Positions 26,003 through 36,228 are shown, counted from the stretch's first letter. The stretch: DNA of 64,000 bases from Litorihabitans aurantiacus (GCF_030161595.1 NZ_BSUM01000001.1:2790001-2854000), one strand, 5' to 3'. The notes: generated by a model from the sequence alone, not told the origin. Made by a program: numbers and translations.

Positions 26003-26818
26003 ATGCAGGAGCGGGAGACGGCCGGTGCGAGCCTGCGCGACCTCGTCGACGCGCACGCCGAGCAGGTGGGACACGTCGCCGTCGAGCCCTCCGCGGAGGA
26101 ACGGCGCCGCCTCGAGCTGCTCTGGCTGCCGCCCGAGCCCAGCGCGCGCGGGCGGCGCCCCCGCTTCACGCGGGCGGAGGTCGTGGCCGCCGGGCTCGCC
26201 GTCGCCGCCTCCGACGGCCTCGGCGGTGTCACGATGCGCCGCGTCGCGGGCGAGCTCGGCGCGGGTGCGATGAGCCTCTACACCTACGTCCCCGGCCGCG
26301 ATGAGCTGGTCGACCTCATGATCGACGCCGCCTACGCCGAGCTCGACCTCCCCACCGACGGCGGCACGTGGCGCGAGGGTCTGCTGCGCTACGCCGACTC
26401 GCTCCTGCGGATGTACGCCGCGCACCCCTGGCTGCTCGACCTCAACCAGTGGCGCCTCCCGCTGGCCCCGCACGTGCTCGACGCCGAGGAGGCCGGGTTG
26501 CGGGTGCTCGCCGCCACCCCGCTCACCCCCGAGGAGGTCGTCGGCATCCGCGACCTGCTCGAGACCTTCGTGCACGGCCTGGCCCGCGAGCTCGCTCAGG
26601 AGCGGCGCGACGGCGACCAGGGCGTGTCGCAGGAGGACTACTGGACGCAGCAGAGCCACTTCTGGGAGACGCACTTCGACCCGGAGCGGTATCCGACGAT
26701 GACGCGGATGTGGCTCGCGGGCGCGTTCGAGGTGGACCGCTCCGGCACCGAGCAGGCGCTCGCCCCGCTCCTGGCGGCGGTGGAGCGGGCGATCGCCGCC
26801 GCGTCCGCCGGAAGCTAG
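26003..26818 (+). CDS. TetR-family regulator (TetR_C_1 type) of the divergent ABC exporter
   Basis: 271 residues from ATG 26003. A ~50-residue N-terminal extension precedes the DNA-binding domain (PRFTRAEVVAAGLAVA, then GVTMRRVAGELGAGAMSLYT). The C-terminal part is of the tetracycline-repressor-like type (PWLLDLNQWRLPLAPHVL, then GIRDLLETFVHGLARELAQ). Position and operator pairing point to repression of the DrrAB-like exporter. It converges with hmuO with only 8 bp between stops. Confidence 0.88.
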   Translation: MQERETAGASLRDLVDAHAEQVGHVAVEPSAEERRRLELLWLPPEPSARGRRPRFTRAEVVAAGLAVAASDGLGGVTMRRVAGELGAGAMSLYTYVPGRDELVDLMIDAAYAELDLPTDGGTWREGLLRYADSLLRMYAAHPWLLDLNQWRLPLAPHVLDAEEAGLRVLAATPLTPEEVVGIRDLLETFVHGLARELAQERRDGDQGVSQEDYWTQQSHFWETHFDPERYPTMTRMWLAGAFEVDRSGTEQALAPLLAAVERAIAAASAGS

Positions 26819-26826
26819 TCAGCGCC

Positions 26827-27555
26827 TCAGGGGGCGGGGTGGCGCAGCCCGAGGTCGTTGAAGAGGGCGGCGTTGAGGTCGAACGCGACCGCGGCCTCGG
26901 CCACGACGGCGCCCGTGCCCTCGCTCGTCAGCGGTGCGGCGTCCAGGCGAGCCCGGTAGGCGTCCTTGTACGGCTTGGGCTTGGGGATGTCGGCGAACGT
27001 GTAGAACGTCAGCTCCTCCGGAGTCATGCCGTAGTGGCGCTGCAGCATGCGCGCAACGATCTGGCCGCCGGAGAGGTCGCCCAGGTAGCGCGTGTAGTGG
27101 TGCGCGAGCAGGTGCTCGGGCCGCGCGATCGCGTCGAGGCGGGCCGTGTAGGCGAGCGTGGCGGGCACGAGCGTGCGCTCCTCGCGCCAGCCCGGACCGG
27201 CCAGGATCGCCAGGTCGGCCTCGAGGCTCGGCACCCGCAGCAGCTCCGGCAGCACGAAGGGAGCCGCCACGGCGTCGTCGCGGAGGCGTTCGCCGGCCGC
27301 CTCGAGCGCCGTGTAGATCGCGTGGTGCTGCCGCGTCAGGTCGATGTAGGCATCACGGCCGAGCGCGCCACCCATGAGGTCGCTCACGAAGGACCGCGTC
27401 TCGGCGTGCTCGTGCTGCGGGCGGGTGGCCTCGCGCAGCAGCACCGAGAGCGTCGGCGGGGCCGTGGCCTCGGGGGCGACGGCCGCCGACCCGACGGCGT
27501 CGGCGGCAGGGACGCCGGTGGCGGGCGGGGCGGCGGGCTCGAGCGTCTCGGTCAT
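26827..27555 (-). CDS. hmuO: Haem oxygenase
   Basis: 242 residues. After a ~35-residue Ala/Pro extension comes the haem oxygenase domain. The proximal haem-ligand His is in RPQHEHAETRSF. The distal helix Gly-rich motif is RYLGDLSGGQIVARML. Other family signs are IYTALEAAGERL and FYTFADIPKPKPYKDAYR. It opens haem to biliverdin, CO and Fe2+ in the cytoplasm. It lies downstream of the haem-transport genes and has its own promoter region with a DtxR-like box and two small palindromes. This supports iron-regulated release of iron from imported haem. Confidence 0.95.
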   Translation of the reverse strand: MTETLEPAAPPATGVPAADAVGSAAVAPEATAPPTLSVLLREATRPQHEHAETRSFVSDLMGGALGRDAYIDLTRQHHAIYTALEAAGERLRDDAVAAPFVLPELLRVPSLEADLAILAGPGWREERTLVPATLAYTARLDAIARPEHLLAHHYTRYLGDLSGGQIVARMLQRHYGMTPEELTFYTFADIPKPKPYKDAYRARLDAAPLTSEGTGAVVAEAAVAFDLNAALFNDLGLRHPAP

Positions 27556-27569
27556 GGTCTTCCTCGTTC

Positions 27570-27595
27570 TGACAACTTGTCACGACAGTCTGTCA
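27570..27595. promoter_or_regulatory. Two tandem 13-bp palindromes upstream of hmuO
   Basis: TGACAACTTGTCA (27570-27582) and CGACAGTCTGTCA (27583-27595) abut without a gap, 15 bp upstream of the hmuO start. Both fit YGACARYYTGTCA. They are distinct from the DtxR-like site further upstream and suggest a second regulator, possibly haem-responsive. Confidence 0.5.
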
Positions 27596-27607
27596 TGACC
27601 ATTCAGA

Positions 27608-27626
27608 TAAGGAAAGCCTTACCTGC
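27608..27626. promoter_or_regulatory. DtxR/IdeR-like iron box upstream of hmuO
   Basis: TAAGGAAAGCCTTACCTGC matches the consensus TWAGGTWAGSCTWACCTWA at 16 of 19 positions. It lies 53-71 bp before the hmuO start, where an iron-loaded DtxR/IdeR would block transcription. Confidence 0.65.
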
Positions 27627-27646
27627 GCGATTGCACCAGGGGTGTC

Positions 27647-28600
27647 TCAGGCCTCGGACGACGCCTTCCGCCGCCTGACCGCGACCACGGCCGCCGTCGT
27701 CGACCCGATCGCGGCCGCGGCCGTGGTCCCGGCGATGATCCACGGCGCGGCGGACGACGAGCCGCTCTCGTCATCCGCCGTCGCCGCGCCGTCCTCGGCC
27801 GCCGCCGCTGCGCTCGCGGGAGGCTCCTCCGCGGACGCCGACCCCTCGGCGCTCGCGTCCTCACCCTGATCGGCCGGCGCCTCCTCGGCCGGCGCCTCGG
27901 CCGGCGACACCTCGACGGCGGGCTCCTCGACCGGAGCGGCCCCCTCCGCCGTCGTGAACGAGATCGGCGTGAAGGTCTCGTTGTTGGCGTTGACGACGCC
28001 GTGCGCCCCGAACGTGATGACGCCGCAGGTCTCCACGCGGCAGTCGAGCTCGCGCGGGTTCGCGCCGGAGGCGTCGGTGACCTGCAGCACCGGACCGGGG
28101 ATCACGAGGTCGGTGGCCCACGAGCCGTCGAGCGCGACCTCCGAGCCGTTGGCCTCGGACGCGGTGGTGGACCCCGGGAAGGTGACGAACTTCTGGTAGC
28201 CGGAGTTCTCCGCCGCCTGCACGTCCGGCTGGTAGGCGTAGGTGACGCCGAAGCCGCCGCCCGCGCTGGGCTGCCACGCGCCGTCGGCGACCCACCCGAA
28301 CAGCACGTAGATGCCGCCGAAGCCGCCGTCGATCGACTGGAAGCCCGATCCGGTGAGGGTCAGCGTCGTCGGGCCGTCGGGCGAGGCCGTCGCCTCCCCC
28401 AGGGGCCCGACGGCGGAGACGCTCGCCCCGGTCGGGCCCGGCTGAGGAGCGGGGGCGGCGACCGCGGGGGCACCCGTGCCGGCCGCGGCTCCCAGCAGCA
28501 CGCCGGCCCCCGCGAGGGCGAGGGCGGCCCGACGCGGCGTCGATCGAGTGGTGCGGCTGCGCCGTCGAGCGGCGGCGGGTGCAGGGGCGACGGCGCTCAT
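27647..28600 (-). CDS. HtaA-associated surface protein with signal peptide and C-terminal anchor
   Basis: 317 residues. ATG 28600 overlaps the stop of hmuV (ATGA). A twin-basic signal peptide (RRRSRTTRSTPRRAALALAG) ends near AVAAPAP. The mature domain has TTLTLTGSGFQSIDGGFGGI, YVLFGWV, then paired Cys in ELDCRVETCGVITFGAHG and NANNETFTPISF. The same domain occurs in the protein at 44213-45702. An acidic Glu/Ala stalk is followed by a membrane helix (SAAPWIIAGTTAAAAIGS) and RRRK tail. No LPXTG is present, so it is membrane-anchored. It probably captures haem or haemoprotein at the cell wall. Confidence 0.82.
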   Translation of the reverse strand: MSAVAPAPAAARRRSRTTRSTPRRAALALAGAGVLLGAAAGTGAPAVAAPAPQPGPTGASVSAVGPLGEATASPDGPTTLTLTGSGFQSIDGGFGGIYVLFGWVADGAWQPSAGGGFGVTYAYQPDVQAAENSGYQKFVTFPGSTTASEANGSEVALDGSWATDLVIPGPVLQVTDASGANPRELDCRVETCGVITFGAHGVVNANNETFTPISFTTAEGAAPVEEPAVEVSPAEAPAEEAPADQGEDASAEGSASAEEPPASAAAAAEDGAATADDESGSSSAAPWIIAGTTAAAAIGSTTAAVVAVRRRKASSEA

Positions 28601-29487
28601 GGCGTGATCTCCTCGTCGACGAGCGGGTGCGGGGCAGGTTCGCGGGTGACCCGTGGGGTGCGCGGCTGCCGCAGCGGCAGCACGATCGGCCCCGGGTGGT
28701 CGGGGTGGTGCACGACCTCCACCGGGTGGCCGTAGACCTCGGTCAGCAGCGCGGACGTCAGCACGTCGTCCGGCGGACCCTCGGCGCGGACGCGCCCGCC
28801 GCTGAGCAGCACGACGCGGTCGGCGTAGGCCCCGGCGAGGCTGAGGTCGTGCAGGACCACCACGACGGCGGCGCCCCCGTCGACCAGGTGGCGCACCTGC
28901 GTCAGCAGCGCCTCCTGGTGGCGGATGTCGAGCGCGGCGGTCGGCTCGTCCAGCAGGAGCACGGGCGTGCGCTGCGCGAGCGCGCGGGCGAACGAGGTCC
29001 TGGCCTTCTCGCCGCCCGACAGCGAGGGGAAGCGGCGCGGCGCGAGGTGGGTGACGTCGGCCCGGGACATCGACTCGCCGACCACGGCGTCGTCGTCGTC
29101 CTCCGCCGCGGTGCCGCGCCAGGGTGCCCGGCCCATCGCGACCACCTCGGTGACCGTGAACGCGAAGCTCAGCTGGGACTCCTGGACCTGGACCGCGCGC
29201 ACGCGGGCCAGCTCGCGCACGGGCGTGCGGCGCAGCTCGACGCCGAGCACGGCCACGTCGCCGACCTGCGGCTCGAGGTCGCCGGCGAGCACGGACAGCA
29301 GCGTCGACTTGCCCGCGCCGTTGGGGCCGACCAGCGCGACGAGCTCCCCGGGGCGGACCTCGAGCCCGACGCCGTCGAGGATCGTGGACCCGCCGAGCAC
29401 GACACCGACACCGGACGCGACCATCAGGGGCGCCTCGGGCGACGCCGTGGCGCCCGTCGGGACCGGATCCTGGGGCGACGCCGTCAC
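28597..29487 (-). CDS. hmuV: Haem ABC transporter ATP-binding protein
   Basis: 296 residues from GTG 29487, which overlaps the stop of hmuU (GTGA). Walker A is GPNGAGKST, the signature FPSLSGGEKARTSF and Walker B TPVLLLDEPTAALD, with the switch region VVVLHDLSLAGAYADRV. The QVQESQLSFAFTVTEVVAMG segment is typical of HmuV/FepC-type ATPases. The C-terminus has a Pro-rich tail. It drives haem uptake with HmuU; the HmuT binding protein is encoded at 45.7-46.8 kb. Confidence 0.95.
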   Translation of the reverse strand: MTASPQDPVPTGATASPEAPLMVASGVGVVLGGSTILDGVGLEVRPGELVALVGPNGAGKSTLLSVLAGDLEPQVGDVAVLGVELRRTPVRELARVRAVQVQESQLSFAFTVTEVVAMGRAPWRGTAAEDDDDAVVGESMSRADVTHLAPRRFPSLSGGEKARTSFARALAQRTPVLLLDEPTAALDIRHQEALLTQVRHLVDGGAAVVVVLHDLSLAGAYADRVVLLSGGRVRAEGPPDDVLTSALLTEVYGHPVEVVHHPDHPGPIVLPLRQPRTPRVTREPAPHPLVDEEITP

Positions 29488-30562
29488 GACCAGCCCCCGC
29501 CCCGCGGCGCGTGCGGCGCAGCAGCCAGAAGAAGAACGGACCACCGATGATCGCCGTCAGCATGCCGATCGGCAGGTCGGCGTAGGGCACGACCGTGCGT
29601 GCCACGAGGTCGGCCGCCAGCAGCACGACGGCGCCGCCCAGGACCGCGGCGGGCACGAGCACGCGGTGCGCCGGCCCGACGACCATGCGGATGACGTGCG
29701 GCACCACGAGCCCCACGAACGCGATGATCCCGGCGAAGGCGACGGCCGCGCTGGTGGCGACGGCGACCAGCACGATCACGCCGATCCGCAGGCGCTCGAC
29801 GTCGAGCCCGACGTGCCGCGCGGAGCGCTCGCCGAGCGCGAGGAGGTCGAGCTGCCGCGCCACGAGCGCCGCGCCGACGATGCCGATCACGATCAGCGGT
29901 GCGGCGACGGCGACCTGCACCCAGCGCGTCCCGTTCAGCGAGCCGAGCTGCCAGAACACGATCTCCTCGCGCGCCTGGGTGTCCCCCAGGAAGGTCATGA
30001 ACGCGATGACGGCACCGGCGACGGCGTTGACCGCCACCCCGGTCAGCACCAGGGTGACCACCTCGGTGCGCCCGTTCTGCCGTGCGGTGGCGTAGGCGAG
30101 GATCGTCGCGAGCAGGCCCCCGAGGAACGCCGCGAGCGCGACGCCCCACTCGCCCATCGCCGTCCAGCCGAGCACGATCACGAGGCACGCGCCCGCGGCG
30201 GCGCCCGAGGAGACGCCGACGACGCCGGGCTCGGCCAGCGGGTTGCCGAAGACGCCCTGCATCAGCACGCCGCCGACGGCGAGGCCGGCCCCGACGAGCA
30301 CCGCGAGCGTCACGCGCGGGAACCGGACGGTCCACAGCGCGCTCTCGCCGTTGGGGTGCGTCACGGGCACACCGGTCTCGATGCCGACGCGGCGCAGGAC
30401 CGAGGAGATCACCTCGAGCGGCGGGATGCGCAGCTGGCCGACGCCGGCCGAGACGATCACGAGCACGACGAGCGCGACGGCGAGGCCGAAGAGCAGGAGG
30501 GCGATGCGGCGGGCGGGCACGCCGGTGGCGAGGTCGGACCGCCGACGGGCGAGGTGGAGCAC
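29484..30562 (-). CDS. hmuU: Haem ABC transporter permease (FecCD type), frameshift near the 3' end
   Basis: GTG 30562. FecCD/BtuC signatures are clear: LRIPPLEVISSVLRRVG, RFPRVTLAVLVGAGLAVGG, MQGVFGNPLAEPGVVGVSSG, AFVGLVVPHVIRMVVGPAHR and AIIGGPFFFWLLRRTRR. As read, the frame lacks a stop and runs on into the surface-protein gene. Adding one base near 29,515 gives the natural ending (GGGWS) and a stop at 29484 that overlaps the hmuV start. The protein then has 359 residues and about ten membrane helices. A TAGGCT -10 lies 7 nt before the GTG and a DtxR-like box directly upstream. Confidence 0.92.
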
Positions 30563-30569
30563 GAAGGGG

Positions 30570-30596
30570 AGCCTACATTAGGTAAGGCACCCCTCA
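30570..30596 (-). promoter_or_regulatory. Iron-regulated leaderless promoter of hmuU (-10 plus DtxR box)
   Basis: On the minus strand TAGGCT (30570-30575) ends 7 nt before the GTG. Immediately upstream, 30578-30596 reads TTAGGTAAGGCACCCCTCA, matching the DtxR/IdeR consensus at 15 of 19 positions. The box also lies ~70 bp upstream of the divergent HtaA gene and could control both. Confidence 0.65.
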
Positions 30597-30661
30597 TCGC
30601 GGTATAAGTAAGGCCTCCGTGCCCAAATTCGGGTACGCCCACCCCCTCGGAGGCCGTCCCC

Positions 30662-33600
30662 GTGTCCAGAGCACCATCCCTCGCTGCGCCTCGGCGCCGC
30701 ACCGTCGCGAGCGTCCTCGCCGGCGCCCTCGTGGCCGCCGTCGCCCTCGTGGGCGGCGCCTCACCCGCCACCGCCGTCCCCGCCGACGTCGCGGGCGCCA
30801 CGCTGTCCTGGGGCGTGAAGCAGTCCTTCCGCGACTACATCGCGAGCCCGATCGCCCGGGGCACGGCGACGACGTCGGGCGGCGTGAGCGGGACGGGTCC
30901 CTACACCTGGCCGGCCGGCGCGGGCACGACGGACAACGTCTCGGCCGTGGCCGACGCGCGCTTCTCCGGCGGCGTCCAGTTCTCCGGGCACGACGGGCAG
31001 CTCGACGTCCGCCTGACGAACCCGCGCGTGATCATCGAGGGCACGAGCGGCTCGCTGGTGCTCGACTCCTACTCCCGCGCGATGGACGGCACCATCTCCG
31101 AGCGCGCCGGCGTCACCTTCGCGACCCTCACCGTGCCCCAGCCCGTCAACGACGCCTCCACCGTGACGTTCTCCGGCGTCGGCGCCACGCTGACCGCCGA
31201 CGGCGCCGCCGCGTTCGCGGGCTTCTACCCGGCGGGGACGGCCCTCGACCCGCTGAACCTGACGCTGCCGTACACGGTCCCCGCCGCCGCGACGAGCACC
31301 GCGCTGGCCTCCTCGGCGAACCCGTCGACCGCCGGCGCGGAGGTCGTCCTCACCGCCACGGTGACGCCGGCCGCGGCCGGTCAGGTGACGTTCCGCGACG
31401 GCGCGACGACCCTCGGGACCTCCCCGGTCACCGACGGCACGGCGACCCTGGCCACGAGCGACCTCGCCGCGGGCGACCACTCCGTGACGGCCGAGTTCGT
31501 GCCCGCCGACGCCACCCACCTCGGTTCCACCTCCGCCGCGCTGACGCAGGTGGTCGAGGCCGCCGCGCCCGCCCCGGTGTTCGACCCGGCGATCGCGGTC
31601 TTCCTGGCCGACGGCGTCACGCCCTACACCGGCCAGCCCGTCTACGACGGCGACTCCCTCGTCGTGAAGGGCTCCGGCTTCGACCCCGCCGCCAACGTCG
31701 GCGGCCGCGGCGCACCCATCCCGAACACGCTGCCGCAGGGCAGCTACGTCGTCCTCGGCGCCTTCGCCGAGAGCTGGAAGCCCTCCGCGGGCGCCCCCAG
31801 CGCCAGCCGCAAGGTCGTCTCCCAGAAGTGGGCCCTGGCCGAGTCGGTCCTGACCCAGGTCCCCGCGCAGTACCAGAGCGCCATCCGCAACCAGTGGGTG
31901 GACATCTCCGCCGAGGGCGACTTCACCGCCACCCTCGCCGTCACCGCCCCCACCGCCACGCCCGCCGCCCCGACCGGGGCCACCTGGGGCGTCTACACCT
32001 ACGGCGCCGGCGGCGTCACCAACGCCGCGCAGGAGCTCGCCACCCCCGTCAACTACCAGGGCGAGCGGCCCGCCGCCCCGGTCTTCGACCCGGCGATCGC
32101 GGTCTTCCTGGCCGACGGCGTCACGCCCTACACCGGCCAGCCCGTCTACGACGGCGACTCCCTCGTGGTGAAGGGCTCCGGCTTCGATCCCGCCGCCAAC
32201 GTCGGCACCCGCCCGCCGCTCGCTGGCGTCCCGGCCGGCGTCTACGCCGTCCTCGGCAACTTCTCACCGTCCTGGAGGCCGTCGACGGCGGCGCCGTCCT
32301 CCCACCGTCGGGTCGCCGACCAGAAGTGGGCCGCCCCGGGTGAGCCCGCGGCACTGGCGGGCAACCCGCAGTACACCCCTGACGGCCGAGGGCACGTTCA
32401 CCGCGACGCTCGAGGCGAAGGCCCTGACGACCCTGGCGCCCGACGGCGTGTGGGGCGTCTACACCTACCCCGCCTCGGGCGCGACGAACGCGGCGCACGA
32501 GCTCGCCGTCGCCGTCGACCACCGCGGCGCGCGCCCGGTCGAGCCGCCGGTCGTCGAGCCGCCGGTCGCGAACCCCGTCATCACGGTCACGCCGAGCACC
32601 GACCTCGACCCCGCCGTCGACAACGTCCTGACCGTCTCGGGCACCGGCTACACCGGGCCCGGCGCCGCCGTCGGCGCCTACGTCCTGGTGGGCGAGACCT
32701 CGGTCTGGTCCGGGCAGGGCGCCCTCCCGAGCGACGGCTGGGTCGCGCAGATCCACGTCCCCGCCGCACGCTTCTCGGGTGGCGCCTTCACCGCCGAGAT
32801 CACTGTGCCCGCCGGCGCGCTGGAGGCCGGCAAGACCTACCAGGTCGCCACCTCCGCGGCCCACTGGTTCTCCGTCAGCGACCGCACCCTCGACGCCTTC
32901 GCGCCACTCACGGTCAAGGCGGCCGACACCGAGCCGCCGGTGGTCCTGCCCGAGCCCGAGCTCGTCGTGACGCCGTCGACCGATCTCGACCCACGCGGCG
33001 CGACGATCACGATCGAAGGCCGCAACTACCGCGACATCGCGCGCGACGACGCCGGTTTCTTCCTGTCCGTCGGTTACGTGACGCCGGGCTGGGAGCCGTC
33101 CGAGGGCGGCACCACGGCGCACCGCACCGCCCCCTCGCACTACACCTCGCGTGTGTCCGCCGCCGAGCCCGGCGAGCGCAAGGTCCAGTGGTCGGCGAAC
33201 GCCGACGGCACGGTGAACTTCACCCAGACCATCGAGATCGACCTCGCCACGCTCGAGGCGAACCTCGCCCAGGTCCGCGAGCGCGGCCGGGCGCTCGAGG
33301 GTGCCGAGCTCGCCGTCGTCACATACGGGACCGAGGCGGTCACGGGCCTGCAGCCCGAGAACGAGCTGGCGACGCCGTTCTCGTTCGCGCCGGTGCCGGT
33401 CGAGCCCGAGCCGGGCGGCCGACCCGCGATCACGGTCTCGCCGAGCACGGACCTGGATCCCGCCGTCGGGCACGTCCTGACGATCACCGGGACCGGCTTC
33501 ACGGGTGACGGCGCCGCCAACGGCGCCTACGTGCTGGTGGGTGAGACCTCGGTCTGGTCCGGGAACGGGCCGCTGCCCAGCTCCGGCTGGATCGCCCAGG

Positions 33601-35459
33601 CCTGGGTCCCGAAGGCCCTCATCACCGACGGCGCCTTCACCACCCGTCTGACCGTGCCCGCCGGCACCCTCGAGGCGGGCAAGAGCTACCACGTCGCCAC
33701 CTCCGCGGCCCACCAGCTCTCGATCAGCGACCGCACGATGGACGCCTTCGCGCCGGTCACGGTCAAGGTGGCGGACACCGAGCCCCCGGTGACCACGACG
33801 CCGGAGATCTCCCTCCCGGCGGCCACCGTGAAGCAGGGCGAGCCGTTCGCGTTCACCGGGACCGGGTTCCTCCCCGGGGAGCAGGTGCGCGGCGTTGTCA
33901 CCTCGGAGCCGGTCGTCCTCCCGACGCAGACCGCCGACGAGAGCGGCGCGGTCGCCTTCGCGTGGACGGTCCCGGCCGACTTCCCCACGGGTACGCACAC
34001 GATCACGATGACGTCGGACTCCGCCGAGGTCGCCCGGACCTTCACGGTCGAGGCCGCCGCGGTCGACCCGGGTGAGACCCCGGTCGTGACGCCGCCCGTC
34101 ACGCCGCCCGGCGCCCAGTGCCAGGCGATCACGGCCGGGTCGGTCACCTGGGGCGTGAAGGAGTCCTTCCGCAGCTACGTCGCCGGACCCATCGCGAGAG
34201 GTTCCGTCACCACCAGCGCCGGCGCGACCGCGAGCGGTTCCGCCTACACGTGGGCCGGTGCGACGGGCACCTACTCCCCCGACGCCCGCGCGGGTGAGGC
34301 GGCGACGACCGGCACCGTGAGCTTCGACGGCCACGGCGGCCAGCTCGCCCTGCGCCTGAGCGACCCGCGCGTGCAGATCACCTCCCCCACGGAGGCGATC
34401 CTCCTCGTGGACGTCTCGAGCAAGGCGCTCACCTCCGGCACCGTGACCGAGACCGACGCGGTCCCGTTCGCGACGCTGGACATCGCGGGAGCCTCCGTCA
34501 CCCCGGGTGCGATCAGCGTGAGCGGCGCGGCCGCGACGCTGACCGAGGCCGGCGCGGAGAACTTCGCCGGCTTCTACCCGGCCGGCACGGCGCTCGACCC
34601 GGTGTCGTTCCAGCTGTCGCTGGGTGCGAGCACCGACTGCGTGCCGCCGACCGTCGTCAACCCCGGCCTGATCGGTGGCGGCAACGGTGGCGGGACCGGC
34701 TCCGGTCCCGGTGCGGGCGACGGCGCGGGCGCCCCGGCCACCCCGGCCGGCACGGGTACCGGCGCGTCCGGCACGACCCCGCGCAACGGCGGTTCCGCGG
34801 CGCAGCAGTGCGTCGCCCAGGGCGTGGGTGGCGGCACCCTGAGCTGGGGCGTCAAGTCCAGCTTCCGCACCTACGTGACCGGCCCGATCGCCGGCGGTTC
34901 GATCACGACGTCGGGCGTGAGCCAGTCCGGCGGCGCGTTCGTGTGGGGCGGCGGCAGCGGCGCCTTCAACGAGGCCGACGCCAAGGGCCGGGTCTCCTAC
35001 TCCGGCACCGTCGCCTTCGCCGGTCACGGCGGGCAGCTCGACCTGAAGATCAGCAACCCGCGGGTCCAGGTCAACGGCTCTGGCTCGGCCGCCCTGATCG
35101 CCGACATCACGTCGAAGGGCCTCAACGCGCCCGACGTCGCGAAGAACGGCGTGACGATCGCGACCCTGGCGCTCCCGGCGTCGTCGACGAGCGGCGGCTC
35201 GATCGCCTGGAACGGCGCGTCGGCCACGCTGACGGCAGCGGGCGCGGAGGCGTTCGGCGGCTTCTACCAGGCGGGCACCGCGATGGACCCCGTGTCCTTC
35301 TCGTTCCCGCTGGGCGGCGACGTCGAGTGCACCTCCGCCACGGGCACCCTCGCGGACACCGGCGCCGACGCCGTCGGCACCGCGGGCCTCGCGGCTCTCG
35401 GCCTGCTGCTGGCCGGCATCGCGCTGGTCGCGGTGCGCCGCCGGAGCGCCACGGCCTGA
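30662..35459 (+). CDS. Giant triple-HtaA haem-binding surface protein with LAxTG sorting signal, frameshifted
   Basis: About 1,600 residues, GTG 30662 with CGGAGG upstream. The signal peptide ends near ATAVPADVA. HtaA domain 1 (~residues 42-215) begins LSWGVKQSFRDYIASPIARG. An Ig-like repeat follows (~220-300), then two near-identical modules (VFDPAIAVFLADG...), then modules starting PSTDLDP. HtaA 2 (~1150-1325, VTWGVKESFRSYVAGPIARG) and HtaA 3 (~1380-1560, LSWGVKSSFRTYVTGPIAGG) close the protein. The C-terminus has LADTG, a hydrophobic helix and RRRSATA, a class E sortase signal. One frameshift at ~32,378 needs one base fewer or two more. It should be cell-wall linked and bind haem for the adjacent transporter. 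Confidence 0.9.
31574..32208 (+). repeat. Near-identical 130-bp direct repeat inside the giant HtaA gene
   Basis: About 31574-31704 recurs at 32078-32208, offset exactly 504 bp (168 codons), with only about three base differences. It encodes the module DGVTPYTGQPVYDGDSLVVK. Such identity implies recent duplication or gene conversion. Confidence 0.85.
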
Positions 35460-35471
35460 CGCCCGATCGCG

Positions 35472-35517
35472 CACGACGGCGACCGCTCACCCCTCGGGGT
35501 GGGCGGCCGTCGTCGTG
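35472..35517 (+). terminator. Hairpin after the giant HtaA gene
   Basis: CACGACGGCGACCGCTCACCCC pairs, with three imperfect positions, with 35496-35517 around a 2-nt turn. It lies 12 bp after the stop. Confidence 0.6.
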
Positions 35518-35562
35518 TGCGCCTCCGACGTGGCGGGTTCTCGGTCGCTTCTCCTAGGCGAT

Positions 35563-36012
35563 ATGGAGTTGAGAGCGTGGGACAACGAGATGGGAGGACA
35601 AGGTACCCCCGCAGACTTCAGGCGTCGGGTGGTGCATGTGCTGGCGTCGGGTCGGAGTGTGACGAGCCTGGAAGCCAAACTCGGGTCAGCGACCAGACGA
35701 TCTACGACTGGCGGCACCAAGACCGCGTGGACCGGGGTGAGATCGATGGGCTGACCGGTTTCGAGAAGGCCGAGTTCCCGCGGCGCATAAGTAGATCGTC
35801 GACCCGCAGACCCAGGTGACGGTCGCCACTAAGGCGATGGAAGGGCTCACGGCCGAGGCCGACTTAAAGGTTTCACGGGCGTTGACGTTGTCGCAGCCGA
35901 CGGGCTCCCGGTCCAGGCTGCTTGCCGGCTGCTGGGCGTGTCGAATCGGGTTACTACTCCTCGCGACGTCAGCTACCCGCGTCGCACGATTTATCACCAA
36001 GGATCGGACTCA
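35563..36012 (+). pseudogene. IS3-family transposase remnant (orfA and start of orfB), multiply frameshifted
   Basis: Pieces of a typical IS3 OrfA are readable in shifting frames: TPADFRRRVVHVLASGRSV, then VSDQTIYDWRHQDRVDRGE and GLTGFEKAEF. Further on, the start of OrfB is visible: GLPVQAACRLLGVS followed in another frame by SGYYSSRRQLPASHD. The catalytic DDE part is absent. This is dead insertion-sequence DNA at the left edge of a lower-GC patch. From its end to 36228 (about 215 bp) I see no gene. Confidence 0.75.
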
Positions 36013-36228
36013 AGAGGGCAAAATCTACTCCTGCGTTACCCTAAACGCCATCTCGCGCAGAGCGGTCAGCTGGCCAAACGACCTCTCCCCCACCGCAGCA
36101 CTGACGACCGACGCCCCGGGGATGGCGATCGAGTCACGCCTGCGCGGGTCCTGAAAAACACCGGGCGATCACCGCGACCGCCCAGTTGAATGGAACGAAT
36201 CTGACCGTGGTTACGCTGGGGTCCCCCG

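Noticed and set aside
27647-30562. A single 971-residue frame joining the haem permease to the surface protein
   Set aside because: The joining segment overlaps hmuV in another frame and is coded only because a one-base slip near 29,515 hides the permease stop. The repaired reading gives exact GTGA and ATGA junctions.
32121-35474. Long antisense frame (1,117 codons) opposite the giant HtaA gene
   Set aside because: Arg/Gly/Ala-rich translation without domains. It is a GC-bias shadow of the sense gene, as are the long frames opposite mnhA (16184-18109) and the S9 peptidase (49293-51719).
36010-36228. Short frames after the IS remnant (for example 35816-36154)
   Set aside because: No SD, no recognisable motif, and they overlap decayed transposase sequence.
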